Source of the DNA: Gemmata palustris
Lineage (GTDB): Bacteria > Planctomycetota > Planctomycetia > Gemmatales > Gemmataceae
Direction: 5' to 3'
NCBI RefSeq assembly: GCF_017939745.1
Contig: NZ_JAGKQQ010000001.1
Location: 3,038,001 to 3,102,000, forward strand
DNA length: 64,000 bases
Below the pieces are notes generated by a model, which was not told where the DNA came from, did not search any database, and saw only the letters and a program-made list of their open reading frames with translations. This document shows positions 43,586 through 54,222 of the stretch, piece after piece (position 1 is the first letter of the stretch; every line of letters starts with the position of its first letter). A program made the translations under genes and the position numbers.

Positions 43586-44281
43586 TCACTCCTTACCGAG
43601 CACGAGGTCCGCGACCCAGCACCCTCGCACGTGCGGCGCATCGGCATCGCGGCAGTGATCGAGGATGTCGGCGTTGTCACACCCCGCGTCTTGGAGCACG
43701 TCGGCCAGGATCGGCATCGCGCTGAAGTCACGCGACTCGTACATCTGCGCCGCGAGTGCGACCGCAGTGGAAGCGCGCCAAGACGGGGAGAGGGTCACGG
43801 ACCGGAACGGGTTGCCGAAGATGTCACGTAGGAGCCCGGCCTGAGCGGAGTGCTCGGCTTGCCGAGCGGCCACGAACGCTTCAGTTCGTGCGCGTCTGTC
43901 CTGTCGAGGTTCTTCTGAGGCGAGCATTCCGAAACCCTCTGCCGCATGCCAAGCAGCCCCTAATGCGGCGGCGAATGCGTCTGTGTCTACCGTCGCTTGC
44001 GTGGAATAGAGAGTGCATGAGTCCGATGAGTATTCTCCCACCGCCCACTCCTCCCGTGCCTCCGCAAGCTCGGCGTCATCACGCACTTGGTCGTCTGCGA
44101 GTCGCTCGCTTATTAAGATTCGAGGGCTCACTTTGTACTCCCCGGGAGCGCTGATTGCTGCCCCGATTCTCCGGGCGCATGAGCACCCAAATAACCTCAA
44201 CTTTCGCTCGCTCGCCCTTCTCCCGAGGTGATCGAGCATCTGTTTCAAGTCTTCGCACGCCAGCCATTCCGCTTCGGTCAT
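43586..44281 (-). CDS. Gemmata paralog-family protein (MTEAEWL...GCWVxDLxLGK type)
   Basis: A 231-residue protein. It starts MTEAEWLACEDLKQMLDHL and ASERKLRLFGCSCARRI, and ends with LLRDIFGNPFRSVTLSPSW, MPILADVLQDAGC and HVRGCWVADLVLGKE. These blocks belong to a family repeated many times in Gemmata-type genomes and almost absent elsewhere, as far as I recall. No signal peptide; Cys residues near the start are conserved in the family. No function is known. Confidence 0.8.
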   Translation of the reverse strand: MTEAEWLACEDLKQMLDHLGRRASERKLRLFGCSCARRIGAAISAPGEYKVSPRILISERLADDQVRDDAELAEAREEWAVGEYSSDSCTLYSTQATVDTDAFAAALGAAWHAAEGFGMLASEEPRQDRRARTEAFVAARQAEHSAQAGLLRDIFGNPFRSVTLSPSWRASTAVALAAQMYESRDFSAMPILADVLQDAGCDNADILDHCRDADAPHVRGCWVADLVLGKE

Positions 44282-44602
44282 TGCTTCCCCTCCGCTCTCA
44301 GCATGACTGATCTCGCGTCGACTGCAAGCCCGTCGTCGGGCACGGGGCTGGGACCGCGCATGTATGGTGGCGAAAATCCGAAGAGCGGACGAGACGTTCG
44401 CGGTCCCAGGGGTGGTTCACACACGCCCGGGCGGTCACCACCACGATGCGATGGAACGGATTCCGAGGCGTTGAGGGTATCCCGGATGGAAGCGATCGAG
44501 GCTGTAAACGAAGTGAAAGTAAAGTGCTATCGGGCACGACACCCGCGGTCCCAGGAGCCGGCCTGAGACCGCAGGTGTTTTCAGCCAAGACGTGTCGCGC
44601 AA
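44282..44602. other. Intergenic region
   Basis: 321 bp between two minus-strand genes. The only feature seen is a direct repeat of CGCGGTCCCAGG near 44400 and 44546. No promoter or RNA gene could be supported. Confidence 0.35.
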
Positions 44603-45091
44603 TCAGTCCAATTTCAACTCGAGCGCCGGAGTGGGTGAGGCGATCTCGGCCGTCACCCCGGACGTCAGCGGGTCGGCGTACTTCGGGGGGATTTTGAACC
44701 ACTGGCCCTTGGGGGGCTTCGGTGGCGCTTCGACCCCGGATTCCTTCCGCGCCTGCTCCATCTGGAGCTTGACCGATTGCGGCACCGGCAACTCGTAGTA
44801 CGGGTCCGGGCTGTAGACGCCGACCCGCGCCGGCCCCACCGGGACGTGCCGAACGGTGAACGTCCCGTCCGGTTGGATGTGCCCGTAGTACGTCATCTGG
44901 TCCGATCCGATGACGCTCACCGTGCCGTATACGACCGGGCGCCCGTGGTACGAAACCGACCCGCTCACGTCCGCGTGTGATTTCCCACACCCCGTGACCG
45001 TGACCGCGAACACGGCCGCGAGTGCGATCCACGCGGCGCGGGCCGTTGCGAACCGGCGCGCCCCGGCGGATTGGTGTGTTGGCGTGTTCAT
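44603..45091 (-). CDS. Lipoprotein with a carboxypeptidase-regulatory-like domain
   Basis: A 162-residue protein with a signal peptide ending in the lipobox VTGCGKS. The mature part has [21 protein letters not shown] and [20 protein letters not shown], the planctomycete version of a small regulatory-like beta-sandwich that commonly follows DUF1559 genes. Its ATG overlaps the stop of the DUF1559 gene (ATGA), so the two are translationally coupled. An anchored partner of the pseudopilin-like protein is the likely role, by context. Confidence 0.85.
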   Translation of the reverse strand: MNTPTHQSAGARRFATARAAWIALAAVFAVTVTGCGKSHADVSGSVSYHGRPVVYGTVSVIGSDQMTYYGHIQPDGTFTVRHVPVGPARVGVYSPDPYYELPVPQSVKLQMEQARKESGVEAPPKPPKGQWFKIPPKYADPLTSGVTAEIASPTPALELKLD

Positions 45092-46110
45092 TCGGTGACC
45101 ACCTCGCTGCCGGCGATGGTCACCATCGCGGGGAGGACGGTCGTGCCCGCGCTGTACGCGAACAGCCGCACGCTGCCGTCGGCCAGGAGCCAGTTCCCTC
45201 CGGCGGTGTGCGGGCTGTTGTACCGGTCCTGGCTGCACGAATCGGACGCGACGAACGGCGCGTACCGCCCCGGGAGCGAGCCCGGGCACGCGGTCAGGGT
45301 GATCGCCCCGTTCGGGCCGACGCCGCCGAACGAGTTCTGGTTGGGGAACGCGAGCAGGGTGTGGTAGTCGGCCCCGGCCCAGGTCGTTCCGCGCAGCGTC
45401 ACGTGCCGCTCGCCGACCGCGACCGTGTTGCTCAGCCCGTCCGTGATGCTCGTCATTTGCACGCGCGGGCGCACGCTCGTGTCCGGGCCGAACGGCGTCT
45501 TCACCGGGAACATGCCGTTGGTCGCGTTCATCCCGAGCGGGCCGGTGCTCGGGTCGGTGTTTTCGTTGCTCCCGGTGACGCCCGCGTAGCTGGCCCACGC
45601 GGGGAGCGGTGTCGGGTTGGCCCCGGCGGTCGGTGCAACGGCCGACGGGCACGCGTAAACCGAGACGGACACGGCGCTCATCGCGGAGAACCCGGTCGCG
45701 ACGTCCCCCGCGGACTTGCCGGCGGTCAGGCGCTGCACGGCGTCCTGTTCGACGTAGGGCAGCACGCGCATCATCCAGCCGCCGATCTCTTCGGGCGAGA
45801 TCGCGGACGAACTGCCGGGCTGGTACGCCAGGAACGCGGGCATCTGTGCCCCGCCCAGGCTCGCACTCAGGCTGGACGGGAAGACCGGCCGGCCCGTGGG
45901 GAACCGCTGGTTCGCGTCGTGATAGTTGTGAAGGGCCAGGCCGATCTGCTTCAGGTTGTTTTGGCACTTCAAGCGCGCCGCGGCCTCGCGCACCTTTTGC
46001 ACCGCGGGCAGGAGCAACCCGATGAGGATCGCGATAATGGCGATCACCACCAATAATTCAATGAGCGTGAACGCGCTTCGGCGGCCGATCGAACGGGGGA
46101 CAATGGGCAT
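45088..46110 (-). CDS. DUF1559 prepilin-like protein
   Basis: A 340-residue protein. The type IV prepilin-type segment [20 protein letters not shown] is followed by [23 protein letters not shown] and LALHNYHD, the DUF1559 hallmark; the late [10 protein letters not shown] block is the H-x-DG-type motif of the family. The ATG at 46110 places the cleavage site about 12 residues in. These proteins are hugely expanded in planctomycetes and are processed like pseudopilins. Its operon partner is the lipoprotein directly downstream. Confidence 0.95.
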   Translation of the reverse strand: MPIVPRSIGRRSAFTLIELLVVIAIIAILIGLLLPAVQKVREAAARLKCQNNLKQIGLALHNYHDANQRFPTGRPVFPSSLSASLGGAQMPAFLAYQPGSSSAISPEEIGGWMMRVLPYVEQDAVQRLTAGKSAGDVATGFSAMSAVSVSVYACPSAVAPTAGANPTPLPAWASYAGVTGSNENTDPSTGPLGMNATNGMFPVKTPFGPDTSVRPRVQMTSITDGLSNTVAVGERHVTLRGTTWAGADYHTLLAFPNQNSFGGVGPNGAITLTACPGSLPGRYAPFVASDSCSQDRYNSPHTAGGNWLLADGSVRLFAYSAGTTVLPAMVTIAGSEVVTE

Positions 46111-46207
46111 AACTCGGTTCTCCACAAGGCGGTACGAGTGGACCACGTTCGCGCTCCGGTTCCCGGGCACGAGCGAGGGGGAAAAAGATGCGGCCACGGC
46201 CGGGCCG

Positions 46208-48112
46208 TCAGCGGCGGAGCGAGCGGTGCCACTCTTCACCGAGCTCGCGGAGAGATTTCCCGGTCAGTGACACCCACAGGTCGTCGGTGTAGCGCCCCTC
46301 GCGCAGGGCCGCATTGAGTCGACGCACAAAAGTGGGCTCGTAGGACGCAACGAGGTAGGCCAGGAACGCGGCGGTCTCCTTCGAGTCGCCGTCGTACCGG
46401 GCGGTGTCCGGGTCGGGCGGGCCGATCGCGCCCGGCTCGAACTTGAAGAACCGAATGTAGTCCGCGACGCCCTGCACGAGCCAGTCCGGGGTCGCGCGCC
46501 CGTGGTACGCCTGAACGATGTAAGAGGTCGCATGGACCACCGCCCCGGTGTCGCGCGGGTTCGCTTCAAAGTACCCCGCGGAGACGATCAGCCGGCCGCG
46601 TGATGCGGCCACCAGTGCCGCCGGATCGCGGCGCACGATGAACGGGATCAGTGTCGGCGGGCGGAACCCGTCGGCCGCGAGTTCGTCGACGATCGTCGGG
46701 TAGAACCGCTCGCACGCCCGTGTCGTGCGCTCGGCCCACTCCGCCAGTTCCGGGGCCGCGGTCGTGTCTACCGCGAACTCGATCGGGTGCCGGAACCGGG
46801 CCAGCGCCGGTTCGGAGTCGATTGTGATCTCGCGAATCATGAGCGGGTGTTGTTGGGCGACCGGGCGGACCCGGACCGCGATCACTTTTCGCCCACCCGC
46901 GTCACCCCGCGCCGTTCCGCCAGCGAATTGGGCCAGCGGCTCGAAAACCGCACCGTCCCCGGACACTTCCAGGCGCCCGCCCGCCAGCGCCCACCCGCCG
47001 TTCGCGCCGCCGGTGCGCACATCAATGCCCTTCACGGCAACCGCGCGGTCGAATATGAGCGTGAAGTGATCCGCTGGCCCCGGGTTGGTAGCCGATGCGA
47101 ACGCCGTTGTGGGGTCACCGTCGAGCACGAACTGGCGGATCTGCCCGGCGTTCGTTCGGAGGCTCGTCTCCACCGTCACCGGCACCGTCGGCTTGCCCGG
47201 CGCGGGTGCATTGGGCGCTTCGCCCGGCGCGTGCGCTTCCGCGCCTTCAGGGGCACCGCCGACCGTGTTCCATTTTCCCGAGACGACCGCAACGGCACAC
47301 AGCCCGCCGAGAACCAGTAGCCCGATCGCGATTTTCACTTTGGCCGACACCACCGGCACCAGTCGGCGCATCAGCGCCACGGCCGCGGGTGAAACCAGTC
47401 CGGGGGTGAGAGGCGCGCCCGCGCCGGTCAGCACGGCGGCCCGCGTCGTCACAGTGGCCAGTTCGGTGGGCACGCGCGCCGCGCCGATGCCGCCCGTCAG
47501 GAGCGTGGTGAGCCCCGCGACCGACAGTGCGATTCCGCGCCGTGCGAGCCGGGCCTGGAGCAACTCGCGCCCCTGGCGGAGCCGCCGCTTCAGCGTGCTC
47601 GGGGAGCACCCGAGGTGGTCGGCCGCTTCGTCGCCGCTCATCCCCTCCAGGCAACACAGGAGCAGCGGCGCGCGGCACTCTTCGGGCAGCCCGGCCATCT
47701 CGTCGTCGAGGATCGTCAGCAGTTCGCGGCTACTCACCTCGGTGAGTGCGTCACCGCTCTCGCGCGCCGGCTGGCGGGCCTCCCGCGCCTGTCGGCGCGC
47801 GCGGCTCCGGCGCACGTCCCGGGCGAGCCGGTTGGCGGCCTCGTGGAGCCAAGTGCCAACCGATTCGCGCCAGGTCACAGTTCCGGCCTTGCGCGCGAGC
47901 ACGAGGAACGTCGCCTGGAACACGTCCTCGGCGTCTTCCGCGCGGTCGAGCACGCGCCGACACGCGCGCAGGACCATCGGCCCGTGTCGCTGGAGCACCG
48001 CGGCGAACGCGGCCTCGTCGTTCCGGGCCTGGAACCGCTGGAGCAGTTCCCGGTCGGACAGTTCGCCGTCGGCAGCCGGTCCCGCGGGGTCGTTGAGTCG
48101 ATTGACCGACAT
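46208..48112 (-). CDS. ECF sigma factor fused to a discoidin-like and a degenerate peptidase-like domain
   Basis: A 634-residue protein. Residues 1-190 are an ECF sigma factor ([57 protein letters not shown]). One hydrophobic segment follows ([19 protein letters not shown]), then a discoidin-like beta domain, and the last 200 residues resemble the basic secretory protein peptidase family ([25 protein letters not shown]). The zinc site of that family, HExxH, is here HATSY, so it cannot bind zinc in the usual way. The ATG at 48112 was preferred to the open frame from 48199. It is a likely one-protein outside-to-inside sensor. Confidence 0.85.
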   Translation of the reverse strand: MSVNRLNDPAGPAADGELSDRELLQRFQARNDEAAFAAVLQRHGPMVLRACRRVLDRAEDAEDVFQATFLVLARKAGTVTWRESVGTWLHEAANRLARDVRRSRARRQAREARQPARESGDALTEVSSRELLTILDDEMAGLPEECRAPLLLCCLEGMSGDEAADHLGCSPSTLKRRLRQGRELLQARLARRGIALSVAGLTTLLTGGIGAARVPTELATVTTRAAVLTGAGAPLTPGLVSPAAVALMRRLVPVVSAKVKIAIGLLVLGGLCAVAVVSGKWNTVGGAPEGAEAHAPGEAPNAPAPGKPTVPVTVETSLRTNAGQIRQFVLDGDPTTAFASATNPGPADHFTLIFDRAVAVKGIDVRTGGANGGWALAGGRLEVSGDGAVFEPLAQFAGGTARGDAGGRKVIAVRVRPVAQQHPLMIREITIDSEPALARFRHPIEFAVDTTAAPELAEWAERTTRACERFYPTIVDELAADGFRPPTLIPFIVRRDPAALVAASRGRLIVSAGYFEANPRDTGAVVHATSYIVQAYHGRATPDWLVQGVADYIRFFKFEPGAIGPPDPDTARYDGDSKETAAFLAYLVASYEPTFVRRLNAALREGRYTDDLWVSLTGKSLRELGEEWHRSLRR

Positions 48113-48432
48113 CGTCCACTCGTGTTGTGGCAGAGGCAGTTCCCGAAAAGAACGCGGACCCCAATATCTTGGAGCGCGGAGAGGTAGGGTGGCGACCACT
48201 TAAAGGATGGTCGCGGGAGCAAAATTGGGTCAAAATTCGCGCGACGTACTCGTCGGAATCGCGAGTACCGCGAGATAAGTCTTTGAGAGATAGGAATTTA
48301 CGAGCCGATAATTTTCCGGTGGCGAGAAGAAGAACGGTAGCGGCAACGTGGGATACCGCTCCCGCAATCGGACCTTACCCCAGGGCCGGAAGCTCCCGGG
48401 GCACCCGTGCATTAACACCCGCGTGAAGCTTC
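48113..48432. other. Intergenic region
   Basis: 320 bp between two minus-strand genes, with a moderately AT-rich part around 48280-48320 that may hold the promoter of the ECF gene. I see nothing else. Confidence 0.35.
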
Positions 48433-49290
48433 TCACCCGTGCGCGAACGCGGATTCCATCGAGTGGCGGTCGAACCCTTCGGGGATGCGCCGGTCGGAGG
48501 CGTACTGGTACAGCGCGGCGAGGAAGATCGTGTGCAGCGCCGAACTCACGGCCATGTGCAGAAGGAACGCGATCCCGGCCGCGACCAGCAGTGCGGCCCC
48601 CGGTACGGTCGAGCCCTGAACCAAGAGGAGCACGCCGACCACGAACAGCAGGATCACCGGCAGGAAGAGCAGGAACAGGATGAAGTTCAGGCCCATGTTG
48701 CCGACGAGCGCTTCGCCCCACGTCTTGCGGAGCAGCGACACCGACCGGCCCACCGCGGCGACCGGCCCGACCTTCTCCACGACCAGCACCGGTACGACGA
48801 AGAACGTCATGATCGACCACGCACTGCCCAGGAGCCACGCGACGATCTCGCCGGCCTTCTCGTGCGCGTTCTCGATCACCTTCAGCAGCACGCCCACGGT
48901 GGCCGACACTACCGCCCACGCGAAGATTTGCGGGAGCCGGGAGAGCGCCATCCGGAACCCGTCGCCGAGGCTCGGGGTCTCGCCATTGAACCGGAGCATC
49001 GCGCAACTAATCAGCGCCGAGTTGCAGAAGATGATGACAAAGTACGTGCAGAAGTAGAACGCGAACGAGACCGCGTACACCCAGACCGGGGGCCGGTTGT
49101 TGTTCTTCTGGAGTTGCGCCTGGAACTGGTTCCAATCGACCAGCGTGGCCAGTGGCACCGCGAAGCTGAGCATCACGAGCAGGAACAGGAACCCGCTTAC
49201 GAGCGGGAAGAGCAGCAGGTGTTTGTCCCGCACGAGGACGCGCCAGGTGCTCCCGGCGAGGGAAAAACCGTTCGAGATGCGGTCGAACAT
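48433..49290 (-). CDS. Integral membrane protein (DUF6159-like)
   Basis: A 285-residue protein with about six hydrophobic segments, starting MFDRISNGFSLAGSTWRVL and with SVSLLRKTWGEALVGNMGLNF between segments 4 and 5. This matches a widespread family of uncharacterised bacterial membrane proteins. No catalytic motif. It stands alone. Confidence 0.8.
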   Translation of the reverse strand: MFDRISNGFSLAGSTWRVLVRDKHLLLFPLVSGFLFLLVMLSFAVPLATLVDWNQFQAQLQKNNNRPPVWVYAVSFAFYFCTYFVIIFCNSALISCAMLRFNGETPSLGDGFRMALSRLPQIFAWAVVSATVGVLLKVIENAHEKAGEIVAWLLGSAWSIMTFFVVPVLVVEKVGPVAAVGRSVSLLRKTWGEALVGNMGLNFILFLLFLPVILLFVVGVLLLVQGSTVPGAALLVAAGIAFLLHMAVSSALHTIFLAALYQYASDRRIPEGFDRHSMESAFAHG

Positions 49291-49388
49291 GGACGACTCC
49301 GTTACTGATACGTGAACAGCGATCCGAGTTTACCACACGGGCGCCCGGCCGCTACCGCAGACGCGCGCCTTTCGGAGCTATTCGTTGC

Positions 49389-49979
49389 TCAGCCGTCGGG
49401 ATCGGCGAGAATTTCCCGCAATCTTTCGGCTAATGGCTCCGGGAACCGGCCCGGCCACGTGGCGTCGAGCAAGCCGAGCCGCACCATGTCCTGCAAATGC
49501 ACTTGGTCTTTCCGACGGAACGCGACCAGCTTCATTCTCACGAGTGGTTCAAGTTCAAGAACTTGGAACGCGGCACTGCGGGCGGATTCGTTTACTTCGG
49601 GAGCAGGGACGGGATCATTGGGGAATACCCTTTCCCCTGCGAAGATGATGTGAATGCCCTCGCTCGGTTTTCCGTCCGGGCGCTTCACGAATAGGTGGAT
49701 ACCCGTGACTTCGGCGTAGTCGAAGCCGACGGAATCCAGGGCGGCTTTGATGTGCTCCAGATCATCCCGTCGAACGAGAATATCCACGTCTCTCGTGTTC
49801 CGCACGGAGCCTCGGTCGATACTGGCGATCCAGTTCGCGACCGCGTGCCCCCCGACAACCGCGTAAGGAATGCCGGCGGCCTCCAGCGTTCTGGCCGCCA
49901 GTTCGCAGCGCTCGCGCACGTCTTCCACGGCTTGGATCATCCTTTCCCACGTAGCTTCGTGGAGGCGCGGGGTCACCAT
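49389..49979 (-). CDS. Nucleotidyltransferase-fold protein
   Basis: A 196-residue protein with the nucleotidyltransferase core PYAVVGGHAVANW followed by NTRDVDILVRR, i.e. the G-G and D-x-D metal positions, and a later LVRMKLVAFRRKDQVHLQD block. It resembles the AbiEii/MNT-type proteins used as toxins or antitoxins and in other small-transfer reactions. No toxin-antitoxin partner is adjacent. ATG at 49979 or GTG at 49988 are both possible. It starts 16 bp after the aminotransferase gene. Confidence 0.8.
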   Translation of the reverse strand: MVTPRLHEATWERMIQAVEDVRERCELAARTLEAAGIPYAVVGGHAVANWIASIDRGSVRNTRDVDILVRRDDLEHIKAALDSVGFDYAEVTGIHLFVKRPDGKPSEGIHIIFAGERVFPNDPVPAPEVNESARSAAFQVLELEPLVRMKLVAFRRKDQVHLQDMVRLGLLDATWPGRFPEPLAERLREILADPDG

Positions 49980-49995
49980 AGTTTTCACTCACTGT

Positions 49996-51174
49996 TTATG
50001 CAGAGTAGGCGAGTTCAGCGGCGGCGACGCCGCTGCCCGGTGTCACCTTCACGCCCGCCCCGCGGAGCACGTACTCCAGCGCGGCGAGCACCGACAGCAC
50101 GCAGATCGAGCGGCTGTTGTAGCCCATGATCCCGATGCGCCACGCCTTGCCCTTGAAATCGCCCAGCCCGCCGCCGATCTCGATGCCGAACTCGGTGAGC
50201 AGGCGCTTGCGCCCCGCAACGTCATCGACGCCCGCGGGGATCTTGACCGCGTTCACTTGCGGGAGCCGACACGCTTCCGCCGCGATGTACTCCAACCCGA
50301 GCGCCTCCAGGCCGGCTTTCAGTGCAGCGTGGTTGCGCAGGTGCCGTGCGTACCGGGCCTCCAGGCCCTCTTCCAGAACCAATCGCAGCCCCTCGCGGAG
50401 CGCGTAGATCATCGTGATGGGGGCCGTGTGGTGGTACGCCCGGTCCCCGCCCCAGTAGCTCTGGATCGAGGTGAGGTCGAGGTACCAGCTCTGCACCTTC
50501 GTCTTGCGGTTCTTGAGCGCGTCCACCGCGCGCGGGCTGAAGCTGATGGGCGACATCCCGGGCGGGCAGCTCAGCCCCTTCTGCGAGCAACTGAACGCCG
50601 CGTCCACTTCCCACTCGTCGAGCTTCACCGGCGTGCAGCCGAGCGTGGTCACGCAGTCGGTAATCAGCAGCGTACCGAACTCGTGGCACAGCTTACCGAC
50701 CTGCGAGATGTCCTGCAGGGCACCGGTGGACGTTTCGGCGTGAACCAGCCCGAGCACCTTCGGGCGCGTTTCCTTCAGGATGTCGCGCAATTCATTGAGA
50801 TCGAACACTTGGCCCCACGGCTTCTCCTTCACCGTGAGCTTCGCGCCGGTGCGCCCGGCCACGTCGATCATGCGCGTGCCGAAGTAGCCGATGCTGCACA
50901 CCACGACCGGGTCGCCCGGTTCGATCAGGTTCACGAAGCACGTTTCCATGCCGGCCATGCCGGTCGCGGACACCGGGAACGTGAGCGGGTTCTTCGTCTG
51001 GTACACCTCGCGCAGCATGGTCTGCGTTTCGGTCATGATGTCCAGGAACTGCGGGTCCAGGTGCCCGAGCAGCGGCGTGGACATCACCGAGAGGACGCGC
51101 GGGTGGGCGTCGCTCGGACCCGGCCCGAGGAGCAGGCGCGGCGTGGGGTTCAGTTGACCGGGGAGGGCTGTCAT
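49996..51174 (-). CDS. Class V aminotransferase, alanine-glyoxylate type
   Basis: A 392-residue PLP enzyme. It starts with the family block LLLGPGPSDAHPRVLSVM and has VVVCSIGYFGTRM, VHAETSTGALQDI and the Schiff-base lysine in SCSQKGLSCPPG, with WYLDLTS and AYHHTAPITMIYAL further on. These are the hallmarks of alanine/serine-glyoxylate aminotransferases, which remove glyoxylate using alanine or serine. ATG at 51174 was chosen; a GTG at 51186 would add four residues. It precedes the nucleotidyltransferase gene on the same strand. Confidence 0.9.
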   Translation of the reverse strand: MTALPGQLNPTPRLLLGPGPSDAHPRVLSVMSTPLLGHLDPQFLDIMTETQTMLREVYQTKNPLTFPVSATGMAGMETCFVNLIEPGDPVVVCSIGYFGTRMIDVAGRTGAKLTVKEKPWGQVFDLNELRDILKETRPKVLGLVHAETSTGALQDISQVGKLCHEFGTLLITDCVTTLGCTPVKLDEWEVDAAFSCSQKGLSCPPGMSPISFSPRAVDALKNRKTKVQSWYLDLTSIQSYWGGDRAYHHTAPITMIYALREGLRLVLEEGLEARYARHLRNHAALKAGLEALGLEYIAAEACRLPQVNAVKIPAGVDDVAGRKRLLTEFGIEIGGGLGDFKGKAWRIGIMGYNSRSICVLSVLAALEYVLRGAGVKVTPGSGVAAAELAYSA

Positions 51175-51286
51175 GGGGAGGCTCACTTTCGGACGAATGA
51201 AGGCGCTCTGTTCTCATGAAAGGGCGAAGGGGCGGACGGGTGAAGGGGTGAAAAGACAAAAGCGTGGCGCTTTTAGCTTTTCGCCC

Positions 51287-51853
51287 TTACCCTTCGGCCC
51301 TCCGCTTTACTAACTCGCTGACCGCCTTGAACTGCGGGTGGGTGGCGTCGATCAGCCACTCGAATGCGACCGCTTCGACCGTGGTCGGCACCGCGCCGGC
51401 CTGCTCGAGCCGGCGCAGCGCGGTGGCGTGGTCGATTTCGTAGCGCGCCCCGAGCGCGTCCACCGGGAGGAACACGTGCAGCCCGGCGCGAAGCAAATCG
51501 AGGGCGGTCTGCGCGACGCACACGTGCGTCTCCATACCGACCAGCACCACGTTCGGGCGCCGGAGCATTTCGAGTTCTTCGAGGAACGTCCCGGCGCCGC
51601 AGCAACTGAACGCGGTCTTCGCGGGGAGCCCCGCGGGGAGCCGGCGCGCGATCTCCGGCGCGGTCGCGCCGAGGCCCTTGGGATACTGCTCCGTGGCCCG
51701 CGCGGGGACTTCGAGTAGTGCGGCGACGTCGAGCACGAAGCCCGCGTTCCGCACGAGCGCGGGGGCGCTCGGGATCTTCGGCAGGAGCTTGTCCTGGATG
51801 TCGATCACGACGACAACGGACGTCTCGGCGCGCAGGCGCTTTACCGCACTCAT
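51287..51853 (-). CDS. Isochorismatase-family hydrolase
   Basis: A 188-residue cysteine hydrolase. The catalytic triad is visible: Asp in VVVIDIQDKL, Lys in LPAKTAFSC and Cys in GMETHVCVAQ. Proteins of this length act on small amides or esters; the substrate is unknown. The ATG comes three bases after the stop of the transglutaminase-like gene, so it is the last gene of the moxR operon. Confidence 0.88.
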   Translation of the reverse strand: MSAVKRLRAETSVVVVIDIQDKLLPKIPSAPALVRNAGFVLDVAALLEVPARATEQYPKGLGATAPEIARRLPAGLPAKTAFSCCGAGTFLEELEMLRRPNVVLVGMETHVCVAQTALDLLRAGLHVFLPVDALGARYEIDHATALRRLEQAGAVPTTVEAVAFEWLIDATHPQFKAVSELVKRRAEG

Positions 51854-51856
51854 TCG

Positions 51857-54157
51857 TTACACTCGCGTTTCGAGGGCGCGGCGGAGCTGCTCCAGGTCGT
51901 GGTCCAGTTCCGCGAGCCGGGCGTCCGACGGGGGCGCCCCGCCGAACCGGTCTTGATAATACGCTCCCGCCCACGCGATGGGAACCTCCGCGACCCCGGC
52001 GCACCCGGCGCGGGCGCGGAGCGCGTCGGCCGCACCGAGCGCGAACTCCATCGGCGTGTCGCCCGCCCCCGGCGCGATCCCGTGCGCGGAGAGCACGGTG
52101 ACCAGCTCCCCGAACCACCGCGTCGGCGTCTGCGGGGCGGGCGCGGCCCCGGTCCGGCGCGCGCGCCACCGGAGCACGGCCCGCACGCTGAACGCGAGCA
52201 CGATCACGTTGACGAGTGCGAGGAGCGTGTTGACTTGCGTGAGCCGGTTCGCGAACCCCGCGAGTTCCTTCCGGCGCTGTTCCGGCGTGTAATCGGTCAC
52301 GTAGTGCTGGAACTGCGTACCGACCCAGGAGTTCGCCTTGTGCCACCAGTCCTGGTTCGCGTCGTCGGTGGCGTCGCCGCCACCGGGTGTGGGGTCGAGG
52401 CCGCGCCAGTGGAAGAGGTGGGTCGGCCCGTCGGGGTGCCGGTCGGCCGCCGGGATGGGGACCGACACGAACGCCTCGGCCCAGGCGTGGGCGTGCTCCT
52501 GTTTCACGAGGTACTTCCCGTCGCCCGCGTGCTCGTGCCCCTTGAAGCCGAGGACGAACACCGCGGGGATGCCCTGGGACCGGAGCATGAGGACCAGCGC
52601 CGTGGCGAACCGCTCGCAGTGCCCGGCCTTCGAGTGAAAGAGGAAGTCCTCAACGGGATCGATCTTGGCGTTCGTGCGCTTCAGGTCGGTGGTGTACCGC
52701 AGGGTCGGGGTGGTCGCGAGGTGCGCGGAGAACGCGCGCGCGATGAGGTCGTGGTGCTCGGCGCGCGGGAGCCGCCGTTTGGGGTCGCGGAGCTTGGCCG
52801 GGTCGCGCCACTCGGCCGGGAGCTTGCCCGCCTCGATCAGGTCGGCGAGGAGCTGGTCCGCGTACTCCTTCACGCGCTCCACGGGGTTGGTGCGGAGCTG
52901 ATCGAGCGAGTCGTCGAGCCGGGAATCGACGATCTGGAACCCCGGCCCGAGGTCCGGGTCCGATTCGACCGTGTACGCCTGAACGTACCGCAACTGGCGC
53001 GTGCGGGCGCGCTGGGCCGGGTCCCAGTAGAAGGTCCCGTCCGGGCTGGGCATCCACCCGTGCTCGCCGGCGTCGGTCACCCCGGCGAGCGGCACCGGCT
53101 GGTTCGGGAGCCAGATGATTGGATCGGCGACGAAGTACGCTTTCGCCTTGGCGGGCAGGTCGAACGCGAGCGCGAACTGGCCCGGGCCGAGGTCCGGCGC
53201 CACCCACGGGGTCGATTGCCGGGCGGTGCGGACGAGGTTCGGCAGGCGCTTCGGCTCCATGTTCCAGGCGCCGTTCGCGTACTGCTGGTGCGTGCGCCCG
53301 CGCCACCGCTGGTCGGGGTTCAGGTCCGTTTTCGGTTTACCGTCGGGGTAGGTCGCGGTCACCTCGAACGCGGTCTCGGAGTTCGTTTTGAGCGCCCCGG
53401 TGCGGTTCAGGTCCACCATCTGGTCCGCGGCGTACCCGATCTCGACGCGGGGCTTGCCGAAGTCCGCCTTCGGCGCCAGCGAGCGCGGGGTCAGGAGGTA
53501 AACGGGCACCGCGACCGCCCCGGTGACCGCGGCCCACACCAGCGCCGATCGGAAGTCCGTGCGCGTGCCGAGCGGCTCGCCGGACGCGGCCGCGGCGGGC
53601 ACGGGCGCCGCCTTCGGGTCGGGGATCGGCGGGACGGCCCCGCTCGCGCGCCCGAGGTAGAACAGCGAGAGGCTCCACACGGCCGCGCCGAGGTACAGCC
53701 CGACGAGCGCGAAGCACAGCGGCTCCTCGGCGAACGCGGCGGCCAGCCCGACCCCCGCCAGCGCGAGCCCGTGGAGCCACCAGTAGTCCCCCGCGTGCTT
53801 CTCGCCGCGGGCCACTTTCGCCGGGAGCAGCATCACCACCAGCGGCCCGAACATCGCGACCATGAGCATGGGCCAGCCCAGGTTCGCGAACTCCCCCGTG
53901 TCGATCTCCCGCTTGACCCGGTACGCGCCCCACAGGACGAAACACGCTACGACCACGGCCCCGAGCCGGTTCGCGGCCGGGATCGTGAGGAGCGCGAACC
54001 GCGTTTCGATGAAGTAGAGCGCGCCGAGCGCGAGCACGGCGAGCGCGGCGAACCCCGCAGCCTCGGGGAGCATGGGGGCTTGCGCGTAGCCCAGGGTGAC
54101 GCACGCGAGGGCGAGCGTCAGGTACGTGCTGAACCGGAAGGTCGCTTCGGTCGGCAT
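51857..54157 (-). CDS. Transglutaminase-like membrane protein (TgpA/DUF3488 type)
   Basis: A 766-residue protein. Seven or so N-terminal hydrophobic segments (about 10-235) come before a long extracytoplasmic domain with a transglutaminase core: Cys in SKAGHCERFATALVLMLRS, His in QEHAHAWAEAFV and an acidic residue in LDPTPG. A further membrane segment lies near 645-665 (LLALVNVIVLAFSVRAVL), followed by a cytoplasmic tail. It is the third gene after moxR and the DUF58 gene, the standard order for this system. A longer frame to 55297 is a shadow of the DUF58 gene. Confidence 0.9.
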   Translation of the reverse strand: MPTEATFRFSTYLTLALACVTLGYAQAPMLPEAAGFAALAVLALGALYFIETRFALLTIPAANRLGAVVVACFVLWGAYRVKREIDTGEFANLGWPMLMVAMFGPLVVMLLPAKVARGEKHAGDYWWLHGLALAGVGLAAAFAEEPLCFALVGLYLGAAVWSLSLFYLGRASGAVPPIPDPKAAPVPAAAASGEPLGTRTDFRSALVWAAVTGAVAVPVYLLTPRSLAPKADFGKPRVEIGYAADQMVDLNRTGALKTNSETAFEVTATYPDGKPKTDLNPDQRWRGRTHQQYANGAWNMEPKRLPNLVRTARQSTPWVAPDLGPGQFALAFDLPAKAKAYFVADPIIWLPNQPVPLAGVTDAGEHGWMPSPDGTFYWDPAQRARTRQLRYVQAYTVESDPDLGPGFQIVDSRLDDSLDQLRTNPVERVKEYADQLLADLIEAGKLPAEWRDPAKLRDPKRRLPRAEHHDLIARAFSAHLATTPTLRYTTDLKRTNAKIDPVEDFLFHSKAGHCERFATALVLMLRSQGIPAVFVLGFKGHEHAGDGKYLVKQEHAHAWAEAFVSVPIPAADRHPDGPTHLFHWRGLDPTPGGGDATDDANQDWWHKANSWVGTQFQHYVTDYTPEQRRKELAGFANRLTQVNTLLALVNVIVLAFSVRAVLRWRARRTGAAPAPQTPTRWFGELVTVLSAHGIAPGAGDTPMEFALGAADALRARAGCAGVAEVPIAWAGAYYQDRFGGAPPSDARLAELDHDLEQLRRALETRV

Positions 54158-54222
54158 CGGGATCGCCCCATGCGGCTCTGTGCGGCGTTCGGAAAACGGG
54201 CCGGTGCGGAAACCGATCCGCC

